Positions 1-14,800 of a stretch of 64,000 nt of DNA are shown here, piece after piece (the stretch's first letter is position 1; the number at the start of each line of letters is the position of its first letter). The position numbers and the translations under genes were made by a program. The notes beneath the pieces were generated by a model that was given only the letters and a program-made list of their open reading frames with translations, was not told where the DNA came from and did not search any database. The stretch is from Rhea pennata (Eukaryota; Chordata; Aves; Rheiformes; Rheidae): NCBI RefSeq assembly GCF_028389875.1, contig NC_084677.1:7420017-7484016 (forward strand), given 5' to 3'.

Positions 1-1528
1 AATCAGCTGCATTGTTTTGCCAAATAAAACCTGTCCTGCATGAAGCAAATATCCCAACCTTAGTGTTCCGCATAAGTGAGTTATTTTAGTGTGTTTCTGC
101 ATGGAAACCACATTCAAAACTGGGTTGAAGATTTTTAGTTCATAGCTATATTTATATTGTTTACACCAGAACTGTTTGAGAAGCTATCCACATACTGTCC
201 ACATCAAATTACTGTCAAGGTGTGATCTGTAACTACTCTTGAGTCATTAGCATGCACCTCTGATTACTGAGTAGGCACCTAACCAGAGGAAAGGAAAACA
301 AATCATGTAACCTCGTGCTGATTTAAAAATTGCTACTGGTGTAACATGATGTAAACTGACAATGCATTGCAGTTGCAGCACTGCACTGCATCAGAGGTGG
401 AACAAGCAAGCAAAGAAACAGAGCTAAAAATAGTACATTTAACTCTTTAGAGACAAAACAACCAACAAAAGCATATGGAAACTAGCCAGAGTATAGCTGG
501 CATTGAAGAAATCCCTTTATGTCGGTCTTCAGACTGTACTGCTTGGGGCAGGGAAACATTTATAGAATATAACAAGCATGCAGTCAGAGCATGTGTGCGT
601 GTGAAGCACCCTCAAGTACTCTGGAGCATACGTACCAGCAGGCAAATTGCAGATGGTGCTTCCCTTGCTCCCAGACCCTGGCGAAAGCTGATGGTCAAAC
701 CCCTTCTGCATACAGAGCACCTTTTGATCGTTGCCTGGTGATACAGTGTTCTTTGTTTTGTGAGATTGCTTTATTCCTCCTGGTGCTCGTGGGATATACT
801 CCAGCCTTGGTCACCTCTTTAAGAGCACACTAGGTTCATAAGTTAAATTGTAACTTCTTTTGCTCTAAAAGCTTACTATTATACCACTGCCTTAGCCTGC
901 CTAGAAGTGACAAGGGTGGCCGACAGGGACATGCAAAGGATAAAAATCGGACAACGCTTTCTGCATTGCTCTCCCCTCCTTCTCCATTCATACAGAGTTT
1001 AGGTCAGCTTATTGGCTGTCATTGCTTGCATTTTCATTCCACTAAATAAGTTTTAATTTCAGATGTTCTGATTTAACAGGAATTTGAAGGAAGACCTGAA
1101 AGAGAGACTAGAATGTAATCAACGCAAGGCAGATCTCACAGAAGGTTTCAACTATTTCACAGCCTTTTGGGAGGCGTTAGTACCACCATTTGTGAAGAAC
1201 CAACCCTCCTCTTTGCATCTCAGGGCAAATGAGAGAATGATTTTGCCACATTTACCCCAGCATTTTCCCAACTACTTTAGCACTGGCACCACAGCATCAT
1301 ACTAACGGATCCCAGTTTGTACCTCAGTCCCAGCTATTACTACACTTTAAGCAGGTGCAAAGGCACAAAGCAGAAGAGAAGGGCATGTTGCAGCACCCCA
1401 GCAATCTAGCTTGCCTATAGATCCAAATGCACCAATTGCAACCTCCTTCTCTTCCCACCTTATCAGCACTTCAGCTTGTCTGCAATTATTGTGAACCAAG
1501 TCTGTATTGCTTCTGAAAAAAATATAAC

Positions 1529-1562
1529 CAAACAAACAAACAAACAAAAAAAAAAAAAAAAA
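1529..1562. repeat. (AAAC)n and poly(A) tract
   Basis: Four AAAC units run into 17 A. There is no recognisable retroposon body upstream, so it is called a simple repeat. Confidence 0.9.
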
Positions 1563-3567
1563 CGTTAAAATCATATCTGCAAGAAGCTAAGTGAAGTCTG
1601 AAGAAGCCAAGCCAGAAAAGAAGAATGCAGCATGAGGAATTTTCTAACTACATATATGCCTGCCATACACATACTTTTGTTGTATTTCAGCATCTCTTAC
1701 CTTTCAAAATGCTTATCCACAAGACTGCTGGGATGGAGAAAAGGGGTAAATGTTCTGCTATTAGCTTTCGTGATGAGTCATTTATCCTCTTTCTTCCTTG
1801 GTTTCTGTATCTGTATATAATGTTATAAAGTGCTCTGTTTCTCATCAAGGAATGTCTTGCATGTTTTTTAAATACATTAAAGCAAATTTACTTTGAAGCT
1901 TTGAATTGTCTGTAGCTTCCTCCATTAAAAGCATCATAAATATTGTGCGAATGAAGGATATTTTCAGTTCACTGGTTAATCCAAGAGAGTAAAATGATTT
2001 TGTTTGCTTTAAATCAAAACTTTTTTTAAGGAAGAGCTGCTGGAATATTAACCTTTTAAATTTCTAAGCAAGATGACATTGTTTCAAAAATTTCAGGCCA
2101 AAATTATTTCTGTAACAACTGGACAAATTCAATAGGAGTATATAGCAATCTCGTACCTTTCACTGACTCAAATCTGTACCTTCTAGAGAATAAATAAGTG
2201 ACCAAAAAAAACGCGGCCCAGTTCTCCAGGTAAACAGAATACATCTGAAAAATCAGCTGCCGACAGCTTTTTGCCTCTCACTTCGTTTGCCTTTTCCTGT
2301 CTGTCCTGACTCTTCTGTAGAAATGCTGTCCTACAGGATCCCAATGCATCCACTGAAGCTTATGCACTTCTCTGCCTTCTTCCTGAAAGACTTTGAGCAG
2401 ACTACAGAAAGGACTGTCAACCACCAGGTATAGCATAGAATCTACCTTATAGCCTGACTCCCTGGGAAGACAGCTTTTTCAGGCGATGACTACTCTATAG
2501 GTCTTTCTTTACCAGAGCATTTTTGGAAACATTAACCAATATAATACACTAAGAACACTGGCTCAGACACCCTAAAGAGGATAAATAAATAACAGCATAC
2601 AGAAACATACTAGTTCTAAGGAAACTAACACTAACCTTAAATAATATAAATATTCTCAAATAAAGTTAGTTCAAATTAATACGACAGAGCCCACGTCTTT
2701 GGGGAGGAAGGAATGCATCATTTGTACAAAATTTCAATGGAAGAGAAGCTCTCCATTTTAACATGACAGCAACAGAAGTAACATCACTGTTACAAGTTTT
2801 CACTTCAGAAGAATTTCAAACAAGTGTATAAAGTGAGAAGAAATCCCTCGATATTTTGTTTTACTCCAGAATAGCTATACTTTAAATGTAGACGTGATAA
2901 TAATAGCAACTCCAAGATGCAACAATCTCAACAGAGCAGAAGGGGCACAAGACTGACTTACAGCATCGTCATGGATACTAACAACACATACAAAAATATT
3001 TAACAGTACATTAGTTACTGATCAGCAGATTTTTACTGTTTATACCATAGATCATTGTGCATTAAAGAAAGTTCAAAAGCTTCTCTTTGCTATGTTCGTT
3101 GCTGCTTTGGAAGCTACTGTAATATTTCTAGATGTCATCGTTCTGCACAAATTGAAGAGGAAAGACAAAGCAATAAGGAACAGCAGTTTCTGAAGAAAGC
3201 TGCCCAAGTGGCTCAGCACAGTTTCATTTGGTAAAGAGCAATAATTTGCTACCTCATCTCACGACCTGCTGGCTATTTTGTTTGTAATGGATTATTCCCC
3301 ATTCCCATACTTGAAAAGCTGCATTTGTTTTTTGTTTTGCCCTAGTTTCATTATTATAAATTATTACGTTTGAATCAGCTTCTGACCTAGATCTTAAGGA
3401 ACTGGATATTTCCAAGCTAGAATTCAGAGCTTACATATTCTCAGTGACAGCCACAATTCTGGGACACAAATGCAGATTAATGGGGGTAGGATGGGGGGGG
3501 AGAGGAAGAAAAGTGTTGGAAAGCAGGCCTTGACATTTTTTTCTGCTAGATATCTGAAACTAAAGAG

Positions 3568-3570
<3 letters not shown>

Positions 3571-3610
<40 letters not shown>
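3571..3610. repeat. (AC)20 microsatellite
   Basis: A perfect dinucleotide repeat of 40 bp, preceded by a GGGG run and followed by CCC. It is likely length-polymorphic. Confidence 0.98.
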
Positions 3611-3612
<2 letters not shown>

Positions 3613-6600
3613 CATTAGATCCCTAATGAACAAATAGGATAAAATAGCTAGTAAACCAGTCATATTAAATAGCAACAATCTAGAATGTTGCATTCAAGCC
3701 AGATAGGAAAAAAAAAATCTCTTTGCTCATCAGGAATGAGAATAGCTCTAAAACAAGAGTCTATTTTTGTTTTCAAAACCTGAATCAAAGCATGACCAAT
3801 TGCCACGGCTAACAGGACTGTAAAAAACAAAAAGCCATCTATATAACAGTTTGCTCAGAACCCCAATTTCCATTCTCTAACAGAATCTGTTTCCATATAA
3901 TCTGTTGCGATACCCAGCAGATAAGACAGATGGGTAACCAGCCATTCACGGCCCATTTCCATGAGACACATTCTCCTGCTCTATAAATAGCTGAGTAGGG
4001 ACACCTGCTTCTTGGTGACACTATAGAAATGCCTCTCTCTTACTTTCATCCCATTCATTATGGATGAAGATAAAATGAAATAAAACAAAAAAAAAAAAAC
4101 ATTTCCCTTGCCAAGACAGTGCATATTCTGCCACTGCAGCCTCACTCAGCACGACTGGCAAAGAGCAGGTGCCATCCACTCACTCAACGGAAAACTATTC
4201 TCCATCTCCCAAATTAAAGAGAAAAATATGAATTTTGTCAGAGTGTTTATTTTACAGAATCTCATTCTGGGATTTGCAATAAAAAAGATCACTGCACTGC
4301 TACTTACCATTCAAGTACACAAAAGTTTTACTAAAACGTGCTCATTTTGCTCTATAAATCTGTTCAAGTCTGAGAATTTCACACTGCAAAAAAAAAAATG
4401 GAGAGTGAGCCTGAGAGTGATTTTGACCAATTTGTTTACTCCTTCTCAACAAAAACCCATAGGAGCCATCCTCAAGGGTAGGAGGTCAGACAGTTTCCAG
4501 CGGACCTGCCAACAAAGGCTGTGGCCTTCTGTTGCGGACACAAGTGAGCTGATAACCCAGCCTGCTCTCTCAGGAGTTATTAGGATTTCATCATTTATTC
4601 AATTCCAACCAACTCACTCGTGCCTTTGTGAAATTTATGAATGTTAAATAAAAGAGTACCTGAAATCCTTTGAGCACAGGCAGAGGAGAGGAAGAGATTC
4701 CTGCTACAGAACAGAGACAGGATTAAAGAAGTGACTGCTTCAGCTATACAGGTCCCACAGCCACATTGTGCAAAAACAAAAGCCAAGAGACAGCACTGGC
4801 TGGTTTTCTGGGTTGTGAAATACCATCTCCCATGAGCCCTTTCTATGGTTTTGCATTTCTTTTATTCCAGCCACTTTCACCTCCTCTGCAGCAGATCCAG
4901 ATGAAGTAACTCCTCCCTCTCAATATTTATAATCCATCAGTCCAGCTTCTTTAAATATATTACCTGCCTCCCAAATGCATTATTTTGCTATGCTGTTCTC
5001 AGAGGCATGTCTTTCAAACTCCCTAACACTACTTTCCTGCCGTTGTTTTCATTACAAGCTCATCACAAGTTCATTTCCCTTACAGTTTCTTTTCTGCTTA
5101 CAGGTATTCCCAGTATCTACATTTCCCACTTCCGAACACGGAGAACATACCAGAAATTTCTCAGCAGGCTCCTCCTCTAGAAAACAAATGTTTCCACACA
5201 GAATACTAAAAAACACACAGTGCTGAATTTCTAGTCAGAAGCAGAAATTGGCCCAGAAAGGAAAACAGTTCACTGACACTGGCATATAGGAAACCCTGGC
5301 TCAAGGGCTCAGCTCACAGAGTGCTGAGGAGACTGGCTCCCAGTTCAAGATCTCCGGAAGAAGTTGACTCATTTCAATGTAGAACAGGAGAAGAGCAAAA
5401 TCTGAAAAACTACACTAAAGAGAAAAGCTTTCTTTCTAGCTATACTGACAGAAAACAACCATTCAAAAAGAAGAGATAAAAGGAGAACTTTAGGACAGTA
5501 ACAAAAATAATCTCAATTGCTCATGACCAATATAACTAGGAAGAATATAATCTTCATGAGTCAGTCACGTGAGTTCCCCTAGAGTTCCCCTTTTGCTTAC
5601 TTTGTTCACTTACCGTTCTATGTACTTTATCTATTTGTTCTATAATATTTTTAAAAAATATCCTGGGTAGAAAATTACATTACATCTGCAAAGATTATTT
5701 ATAAATAAATATGAATGCATACCATATATAAAAACAAACTGCAGACCGCAGTTTCCACATTTGCTTTCCCATGTCAGAATTTTGCACTGGTAGCTGCCCT
5801 CAGACGAATCTGTCGCACACTTGGAACCAAAGTCATTTCTGTCATCGTTTGGGCCGTCAACTCAACTCTATGCAAAATTAAATAACATGCAACCAAACAC
5901 TTGAGGACAAACTAAGTTTAAAAATAGTCAGCACCCATTCACCTACCAATGCATTAGACTGATAAACTCAAGAGTCATAGCCTAATGCCCTTCAACAAAC
6001 AAAAAGTTCTGGTGTAGTCTTCATCTGAGATCAATGGTAATACCATGTATTGCGAAAGATTACCTTGATTTTCTGTTACTCTTTGCTCAAACACAGATTT
6101 TATCCTCAACAACTTCATCCTGGAAATAAAAAAAAGAAAAGAAAAAGAAAAAAGAAACTCATCTCTGTTGGGGGGGGGGTGTGCAAAGAAGGCAATCATC
6201 TTGTCTCTTTACATTGATTAATTATGATACCAAAAAATTAAATGCTCAGATCCTCATAACTGCAGAGTATTAATGTCATCATTAAAAGTCAGTTTAGATA
6301 ACGGTGGTTATTTTAAACGATCCTGATCAGGTACTAGTTCAGCACCATTAGAAAACTCTTACTTACTGCTAAAGCAGCTGTGAAACAAGCATACAGTGAA
6401 CCATGCACATAGTCATCACTACCAGCTATATACATAGTTGAAAAATAAACATTTGAAAGTGCTTTCTGGAGTTTCTTTTTAACAGTTTCTTCAGCTTTTC
6501 CAAATTCATTTAGAAGATAATTTCCAGTCCGTGTTAAACATCCTGTTCTCATAGTCATGGCTGAAATGCTTTATAATAACAGATGGATTTTGACCTTCAG

Positions 6601-9600
6601 TGAACAACGGTGCTGAGCACAGCAGCGGTGCATGATTCACATTACAAACCATTCTCTAGTTAATTCACATGTTATTTCCTCCAGATGCTAGGGACCAGTG
6701 TACTAAACTGCCATTGTCTATGGGCAGTTTCTCTATTTTATTTGCAGGAAAAGTAATAAAGCAAAAGGAATGAATTTGCACTGCATAAGGATTTTGCTCC
6801 CTAGCTAACTCTCCCTCTCTCTTAGATAGGGTTACCTATATGAAGAGGTACCAGTGTAGAAGTCTCAGTGAGAGAGGATAACAAAATTTATGTCACTTTT
6901 GCAGAAGTCACTTCTATAGTGTAGCGGCTGTGGGATAACTGATAAAGCAAGAACCAAAGAACCACCCAAGTTACACATCTGACCTCTCCATAACTATACA
7001 AATAATGTATTAGGAATTGTACTTAAAAGAGCAGGTACATTTTTGCCATGTACAATTTGAGGTAGGAGAATTCAATATTTCAAATCGAAGCATCTTTTCT
7101 AACCGGTTTATGATAAATTTCACCCGAAGAAATAACAACTGAAGTATGACACCTTGACATTTCTATACCTAAAAATCTACTGACTTCTTTTCCTAAAAAA
7201 TGGTATTCTGCTACCTATACCTTACTTGACTTATGAATGTATTTGTGAACAATTGTGGCGGAGAGGGCAGCAGGCAGGGGTTGCCTTGGTTTGGATTTGT
7301 GACCTTCACCTATTCCAATAAAGGCAACAGTGCAGACTCCAACCACCATATATTCAAGTTCAGTAACAAAACGTGGACTCATGATTAGTGAAGAAATTTT
7401 ATAGTCAAGAGACCTTGATTATATATCCTTGTAAAGTCAAAGAATTTAAGAATTCATATTTACAATTAGGCCTTCAAATCTGAGAGCTGATCTAAATATA
7501 GTAATTTGTCTCATTCAAATGTGTGCAACTTTTGTTTCACATACTTCATTCTGTTTTTAAGTAACAGCTTAGAGATTTTCAGCATTTGAGTATAATTTTA
7601 AATTGACATTCTTTCAAGGACTGTATCTAGAGACCTTTAAAGAGCATGTCAGAAACAAGTGCCTTATCTATAGCACTCATGAGACGAGATTTACACAAGA
7701 TGTAAAAGCAATGGATTTCTGTATATTGTAGCTAATCAAATGCTTTAGGTCTGATATTAGCATGAAAAAGGAAAATAATTTAGGACATATGAAATATATA
7801 ATTAATTGCTCCATAATACAGTTGACCTTATTAAAGGGTCAAAACTGCGATCCTTCAACAACCTCTTCCTCTTGTCCATGAGCCCACATGGCCAAAATTT
7901 CAAGGAACTGTTTAGAGTCTTGTGCAAATGCTGCATGAGCAGCTAGCTCTCTTGCATGGGAAAATTTTGCACTGCACAGATTGAGGATTAGATTTCCTTG
8001 GCACTTTGTGGTATATAAGAAAAAAAAGCCATACGCACATGTGCACCTACACACAAGACTGTAGTGAGCTTCCAACAGCCAATGCTGCATAGTGTGGCCA
8101 CGGTTAGAAAGCCTCAGTGGCATCTATGTGACAAGCTGCAGTACCATTAGGAACACGGTATACAGAACCCTGCACAATACCATTGCTAGCAATGAAACGC
8201 TAAAAGTGTCAATGCTCATTTCATCAAGAGCACTTAAATCATATATTAAAAAGCTCCATGAACACTGCCAATAACTTTTACTTCTTTACAGCAAAAGGGT
8301 AGAGCAGAGGCTAGAGCAGTAGGAAGAATGTTAAAGGAGCCTAAAGAACAACAGTTGTAGGCTTTGAACCCATCTGTCCAGAAAAGAAAATGGATGGGAG
8401 ACAACTGCTGAGGAAACTTCACTGATAAAATCATGTCTATCCTTTCCATATGCTGAAGTATATTATAGCAGCCAACTCCATCCGAACCACACTGAAGTAC
8501 AAGCAGTTGCTGTTTTCTTCTAGAAATACAGAAATATGAACTTGTTGTTCCTGATAGATGACTACTCTCCGTTTTTGCCACAAAACCCCAATCTAATCTC
8601 CCATCAGTCGCTTCATCCTTAGCCTCAAATCTTTGAGCAGCAAGTTAATCTATAAATGAACTGCTTTATGCTAATTCTGAGGCATTACGATGAGTCAAGG
8701 AGGTTGGCAGGCATTCAGTTTCTCCCTGGCACACAAACACAACAGGAATTCTAATACTCGCTTTGCTAATTTAGCTGACCCAATCGTCAACAGCACACTT
8801 ACTAATTACAGCTTTAAATCCTATAAAGAACTTTAATTTTTAACAACTTATCACAAACAGCAAGCTGTTGTACCAAATAACTTTGGAAAATTGACATTAT
8901 TTTTCAGACAGTATCTGCATTTTTTTATATTGATATCAAACTATTGATCTCTTCTCACAATATATTAAAAAAATGAGTATAATCAACATTACTACTAAAA
9001 CCAAGACCTTCAAAAGTGGTTAGCATTTTCAATGCCTAGCTTCAGATACCAAAAAGAAAAAAAAGGGGGGGGAGGATTTTTCCTAGAATTGGGATCACTT
9101 AACACATCTCAGAATAGACCTCTTAAAACAAAAAATACATACCACTGAAGAGTCACAACTTGCTTTTCAAAAAGCTACCAACATGTCCAAATTAAATGAA
9201 GAGAAATGATAGATTAGAGAGGTCAATTAAATTGAAAGCAGGAGCAAGAGCTGTGAAAACCATGGACAGTCTCTTCCCTGCAGAATACAAGGGAAAAGGT
9301 ACCTTGGCTGTCTTGTGCATCTCACTCTGGAAGGTGCAACTGTTTCCTGCACACTCCAAATTGAGCCTCAAATTCCCTCTCCCTACAGTTATCAACAAAT
9401 ACCCAAAGAAAAAAAATGGAAAAGAAAAAAACATCCTTTTTAACTCTAAAGTGCTTCTTAATTCTACAGGGCTTCTTTTTTCAAGCAACCCCAGACAGGT
9501 AATGAAAACGACCCTGGCAGTGCAGGCAGCTGGCAGACAGGAGCTGGGAGGAGGAAGCCCACATCTCCGCACGCTCAGGGGAGCACCTCTCCTACCCAGC

Positions 9601-11758
9601 TACAGGCTTGCCTGGAGCCACAGCAATATTCAGCAAGATTCTGGAGCCCTGTAGCAAAAGCAGCACATTATTGCCATTGCTAGTCTAGGCTCTGTATTAG
9701 ATCATCCTTGCAACTGCAAAGAATGCAATCCTCAGGAACTGCCGGGCTTTGTCTGGACTTTACTTGGGCTAGCTGGAGAACAAACAGGTGACTGCTACTT
9801 ACCTTGTTCTAGTTTTAGCTTAGCTCTGCAATTATGTGCTGTATAAGACCTATCGCTATAGTAATTATGAAATACTTCTGCAATTAATGGAGAGTAATAA
9901 ATAGTCCATTCTACACAGAATAACTACTTGCTATGACCCTAGAATAACAATGCAGTGTAGTTCAGGCACAGGATAACAGCAAAGAGCTTGAAAGTACAAG
10001 AACAGGATGGTAACAGAGGTCCCAAGCTACATACAACTCACAAATAGTCGACTACTGGTCATTAAATAACCATGCTTTTGCAAGCTGGGTAAAACCAGGA
10101 ATAATAATAATAACAAAAAACAAGCATCCAAAATATGTAAAATATACTATGTGTACATATAACTATATGTATTTTTATTTTATATATAAAAATATATCTA
10201 CACACACTATATATATATATTTTCATGTAACTATAATATAAACTACTCATTATTGCCAAATTTAAACTAACTCTTATCATTTCTTTATCTCTAAGTGAAA
10301 CACAAAACTCTAATAGCAGCTGGGCAATATAAACCATTATTTTTAAAAAAGTGCTAATTTACTTCCCTAGCCATTTCAGTATAGAGTACTTATTTTGGAG
10401 TTACTCACTTAAGAGTCCCCTCATTTTCTTCTCCTCACAAAAAATTCTCAGAAAATCCATGATTTATGTGGCATGCCTGAAAGCTAAATGATAGCTGCAT
10501 ATACTGTCCTTAAAACAACACATGGGATCTTTGTGGAAATACCTAGCAAAATCTTTCCGAGTCTTCTGTCTTTGAGTAGGTGTTTCTACTGCTTAAGAAA
10601 TAATAGTTAAGAGATTAGCATACGTATGTGTTTGTGCTGACATGAGCATTAGCAAATATTAAAATGTAATACAAGAATGGTAAGCCACAATTTCGTATTT
10701 ACTTTAGGATACTCAATTAGTAAAAAACACTACCTGAATAACACAAAAATTATTGAAAATAGTTTTCAGGTTTGTGGATTTGTTCATTTTTTGACACATA
10801 CCAACAGAGGCATATGCGTCACGGACGCATCCATTTCTTCCTATACAATTTTTTTTTTTCAAGCAGTTCAGTTTCTGTTTATTTGGGATATTCAACTATT
10901 TAACCATTCTGTCCAGTCAAATAATGCTGCCCATGAATAGTAGCTCCAAATAGGCTGCCAGAGGTAAAGATACTTTAAGATACGCAAACGAATCAAATTG
11001 CCATGTGATTCATTAGCGCCGTGGCAATTTAAACATTACTTGAAAGCAGCATATTTACTACAGCATAGTTTTTCTGTATATACATCAATGAAGGAAACAA
11101 ACAAAAATATGGCAGTCACATATGTAAGGAGATTCCTTAACCTACCTACTTTCAGATCAAGATGCAAGTGTTCCGCAGTTCAGTGACTTTTTTTCCCCCC
11201 AGAAACCTTTTCTTGCTGTCCAAGATTTGATTAAGAATAGGTAAAGGGGAGGGCAAAACACAGAGGGTAGCAGAGAAGAAATATAAAGAAAAAGGGGGGG
11301 GGTTAACTCTGGATTGCACCAATACTTAAATATCACTGTTAATGTAAGCCTTGAATAGCAGGGATTTTACTAATCAGTGTCCAAGATATTTCTTTCTCCC
11401 ACAGACGAATCATAATATTTATTTCTACTTACTAAATTCTTCACTAGCCTGCCACATTCCTTGTTCCCAACTTCATTTCCTGCAGGCATGATATTGTCCA
11501 TGCAAGTTCTGAGTTCAACTATACTTCAAGTGATCTTATCCTTTAATACTTGATCAAGTCTTGAGACAGATCCTGAAATAAAAGAGTAAATCTTGTAAGT
11601 ACAGAAGGATTGTCTTGTTTTGATGCTACTGCAGCATAGACCATAAGCACCTGGGGCAGAGAAACCAAAGGTAAGGTAGCATCATTAATATATTTGAACA
11701 AACCCCTAAAGAGTTAACTTGTGATGCTATGAGATAATCTGACTAAAAACTGGGAAGG

Positions 11759-11802
11759 AAAAAAAAAAAAAAAAAAAGAAGAAGAAGAAGAAGAAGAAGA
11801 AA
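11759..11802. repeat. Poly(A) and (GAA)n tract
   Basis: About 19 A residues are followed by eight GAA units. This is a pure purine strand of more than 40 nt. Confidence 0.97.
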
Positions 11803-14800
11803 CCTGAAACCGCAGGAATGTTACAACACATCTCCTAGCTTTGGAACTGTTCTATTCAGAAAAGTTTTTTTTTTTTTTCCCCAAAAACAATCAATATATA
11901 TAACTCCAAGCATCTGAGAATAGAATGAGAAGACAATTACCTTTGACTTCTCTCGGTAGAGATTAACATTCAAATTCACCCTACTGAAAGACACAGCAAA
12001 CAAATGCAAATGCAGCCCCAACACAAATGAGGAACTGCACAATTCTGTCTCATGATGCAGGAGCTGCTGCACAACCTGCGGTATTGCTAAAGGAAGGAGG
12101 GCTCCACTCTCTTCCCCCGCAGCCATTAAATCCAAATTTAGGACAGGTTGAACTATTCTGAGAGAAGTGCTATGCCAATCATATATGTTGCATATCACAG
12201 AGGCATTCACAAATCTTTGCTTGAGACAACTGAATTATTTACATAAAGAACTAGATTACGCTGTACTGCCTCTGATAGTCATGGAAAGGAGGACTTTATC
12301 AAATTCATATTAATGTGATTTTTATTAACCTCGTCTAACAGCTATCAGAGAAGGAAGCCCACCTGACTAGCAGCACCAAAAATCTACCTCAGTGTCTGCA
12401 AATATACATTCCATCTGCTAAATCACGTAAGATGCAGTTGTAAAAAAATCTATTAAACTTCATTATAATTTGCAGTTCACAGAATAACTGCTGACTGTCA
12501 CTTGAATCTCTGGGAACCACTGCACATTCTCAAAAGCTACAGTCATTAAGCAGGAGTTTAAGTTTAGTTATATAACAGAAACTTGTATACAACATTCTTC
12601 TGCAGCCATAGCTTTGGGTACAGGAACAGTAAGTAAAAAGGGAAGAACAATAAAATAAAACAACTTTTAGTAGGAAAAAAGATCAAAAAGAACAGTACTG
12701 GAGAATGATTAATGAGCACAGGAACGGGAAGAATACCAAACTCATGGCTGCTAAAACTTGGCGAAAAGGACAGAACAGAGGACAGCTCCCCTGAAATGGG
12801 GCCAGAAGTTGGAAGCCACATGGTTTTGAGAGAGGCAGCTGCTTTTTGCTTCCTGCTCCCTCTGAGTTCCAGTCTTCACAATATCCAGGGACTGGCAGCC
12901 ACTATCTCTTTCAGGGAAGATACTGCCCACCAGCTGATCAGCAGTGTAGCATCTTGTCACTGTGTAAAGCAAGAGCTCTTGGCTCATGCTGATTTTAGGA
13001 TTCACCAGAAAAAAAAATCTCTACTTTGAAGATAAAAATACAATTTGGCTCACTGCCTTTGAAGCTGCCAGCCCCCACACTTTTCAATTTTGACTCGAAG
13101 TTACACAATACAGGTCTGATTAAAACTATTAAAAGTAATAGTCAACAAAAGCAAAACAGCCAGATAGTCTACGCAAGAGCAAATGATATGAGGACTCTGG
13201 ATACTGTTGATTTAGTGTGAAGCTATCCTCATCACTACCAGAAGCATGAGGTCCCCGCTCCTCCCATGTCTTCTCCTGCAACTCTTCACTAAGATGATAC
13301 AAATCCCTACCCCAGCAAAACTGTTCACATCTCTGGACCATGCAGCTCAGCAAAGGATCTGACAGCATAAAGCTGGATGAGGAAGTAACACATACCTGGA
13401 ACCAATGGCAGGTGGAGGAGGCACATCCCTTTGTGCAAGGTGTTAGGCCAGCTGTTGTGATAACAGAATACTTCATCCTTTGAAATCTATAAGAAAATAA
13501 CAAAATTGCTTTATTCCTTTGCTCCATGGAGCCCAGTCACAGTAGGAAGGTGATGTGATTAAATGAGGGGAGGAAAGAATATTAAAAACATTACTGTAAG
13601 ATCTGTTTGGCTACCATGTGCTTTCAATAATTCATGAACAAGTTAATTCAAGTATTTGAGAGAGGCTATAATCAGCCACCTATTCAGTGTCAAGTCATTG
13701 CATCCATGCAATCACATCTGAAGTAGCATTCATTTATCAGCAGCTGATATGTAATGAAGTGACACTTCAAGTTTTTAAGTTATCCATTATCAATGTTTTG
13801 ACACTTCAATAAAATTGAGACCTGGTTTTCAGTGCTTTCCCGTGCTGCATCGTGTGGAGATAGAGGTGGTGAATTTCCTAATAATGTCAATGTGGTCCTG
13901 CTTCCCTTATCACTGACCAAGGACTCAGTTTTGAGAACATAAGCCTTTATAACATGTCAATCTTCTTTAGGATCTGTTTATTCTAGAGTTTGACTGAAGT
14001 TACTGTATTTAGTGTAGTTCTTTGTGTGATTTGCCATTTTCTGCCATATGAAAAAAGGATTATATTGTAAGGAGACTATAACAGGGTAACATCCCACAAA
14101 AGACCGTGACCCAGAGCCATCTGAAGGACCAGAAAGGTAAAGGACAACTCAAAAGGCTCCCTATTCCTCAGTAGCACAAAGGAGCAAACTTGCAAATTTA
14201 CTCACACTCTCCACTATTAAACTAAGGGTAACTATGCTTGACTAAAGGCAACATATAAAGAGAAGCAACACAAGAAGCCTAAGAAAGCATATTATGCATA
14301 TTACTTTGCTCCCCTAAAGGGTAGATAAGGAAAGCTTACCTGAATTCTAGAGTCCTATCCTGGGACAGCAATCCCAGAAGAATAATAAGATCAGTTGGCA
14401 ACAACATACGGTTTGTTAGTCCAACCCCGATTTTCTTTCTGTCCAAAAGTCAAGTCACTAGGGTATCTTCAATATTGCTTCCTGTAGGAGCCCTAAGCAT
14501 GGAGCCATCTCTTCAGCATGGGGCTAACATTTCCTAGTAGTAGAACAATGTTTTTCCCCCATTTTTATTTTTTGACCTATGGTTTTGATAAAGTAATTTC
14601 CACTTATCACGCCTTTTGTCCTGATATAAGTCACTTCCAACTAAATCTAACTTGCATAGGGCATTTTCTTTCTTCTGTTATAGATGATGCCTTTGTTAAT
14701 GCTCTATCATTTTTTCTACCTACTGTAATGGTAAATATGCATGTGTATAGCATATTATTTGATCAATAAACAGAGCAAAAAAATTTAGAAAAGTGTAGTA

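Larger units (their letters stand above)
1..9659. other. Intergenic, no gene recognised
   Basis: AT-rich single-copy-looking DNA. The open frames here, including a 179-codon one at 4108-4647, lack recognisable domains, paired splice sites or family resemblance. A purine-rich stretch and G10 run lie at about 6120-6180. By synteny this should be the interval between GRIN2A and ATF7IP2. Confidence 0.6.

Noticed and set aside
3424-3693. Minus-strand open frame with alternating Val-Cys
   Set aside because: The Val-Cys run is just the translated AC microsatellite.
4108-4647. 179-codon open frame on the plus strand
   Set aside because: No recognised domain and no exon partners. It crosses an A9-10 run and could arise by chance in so much sequence.
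9192-9654. Open frames of 126 and 152 codons on opposite strands
   Set aside because: They mirror each other over the same DNA, show no domain and have no splice context.
10100-10230. AT/TA-rich stretch as a possible replication or matrix-attachment element
   Set aside because: Only low-complexity AT sequence is visible, with no specific motif to support a function.
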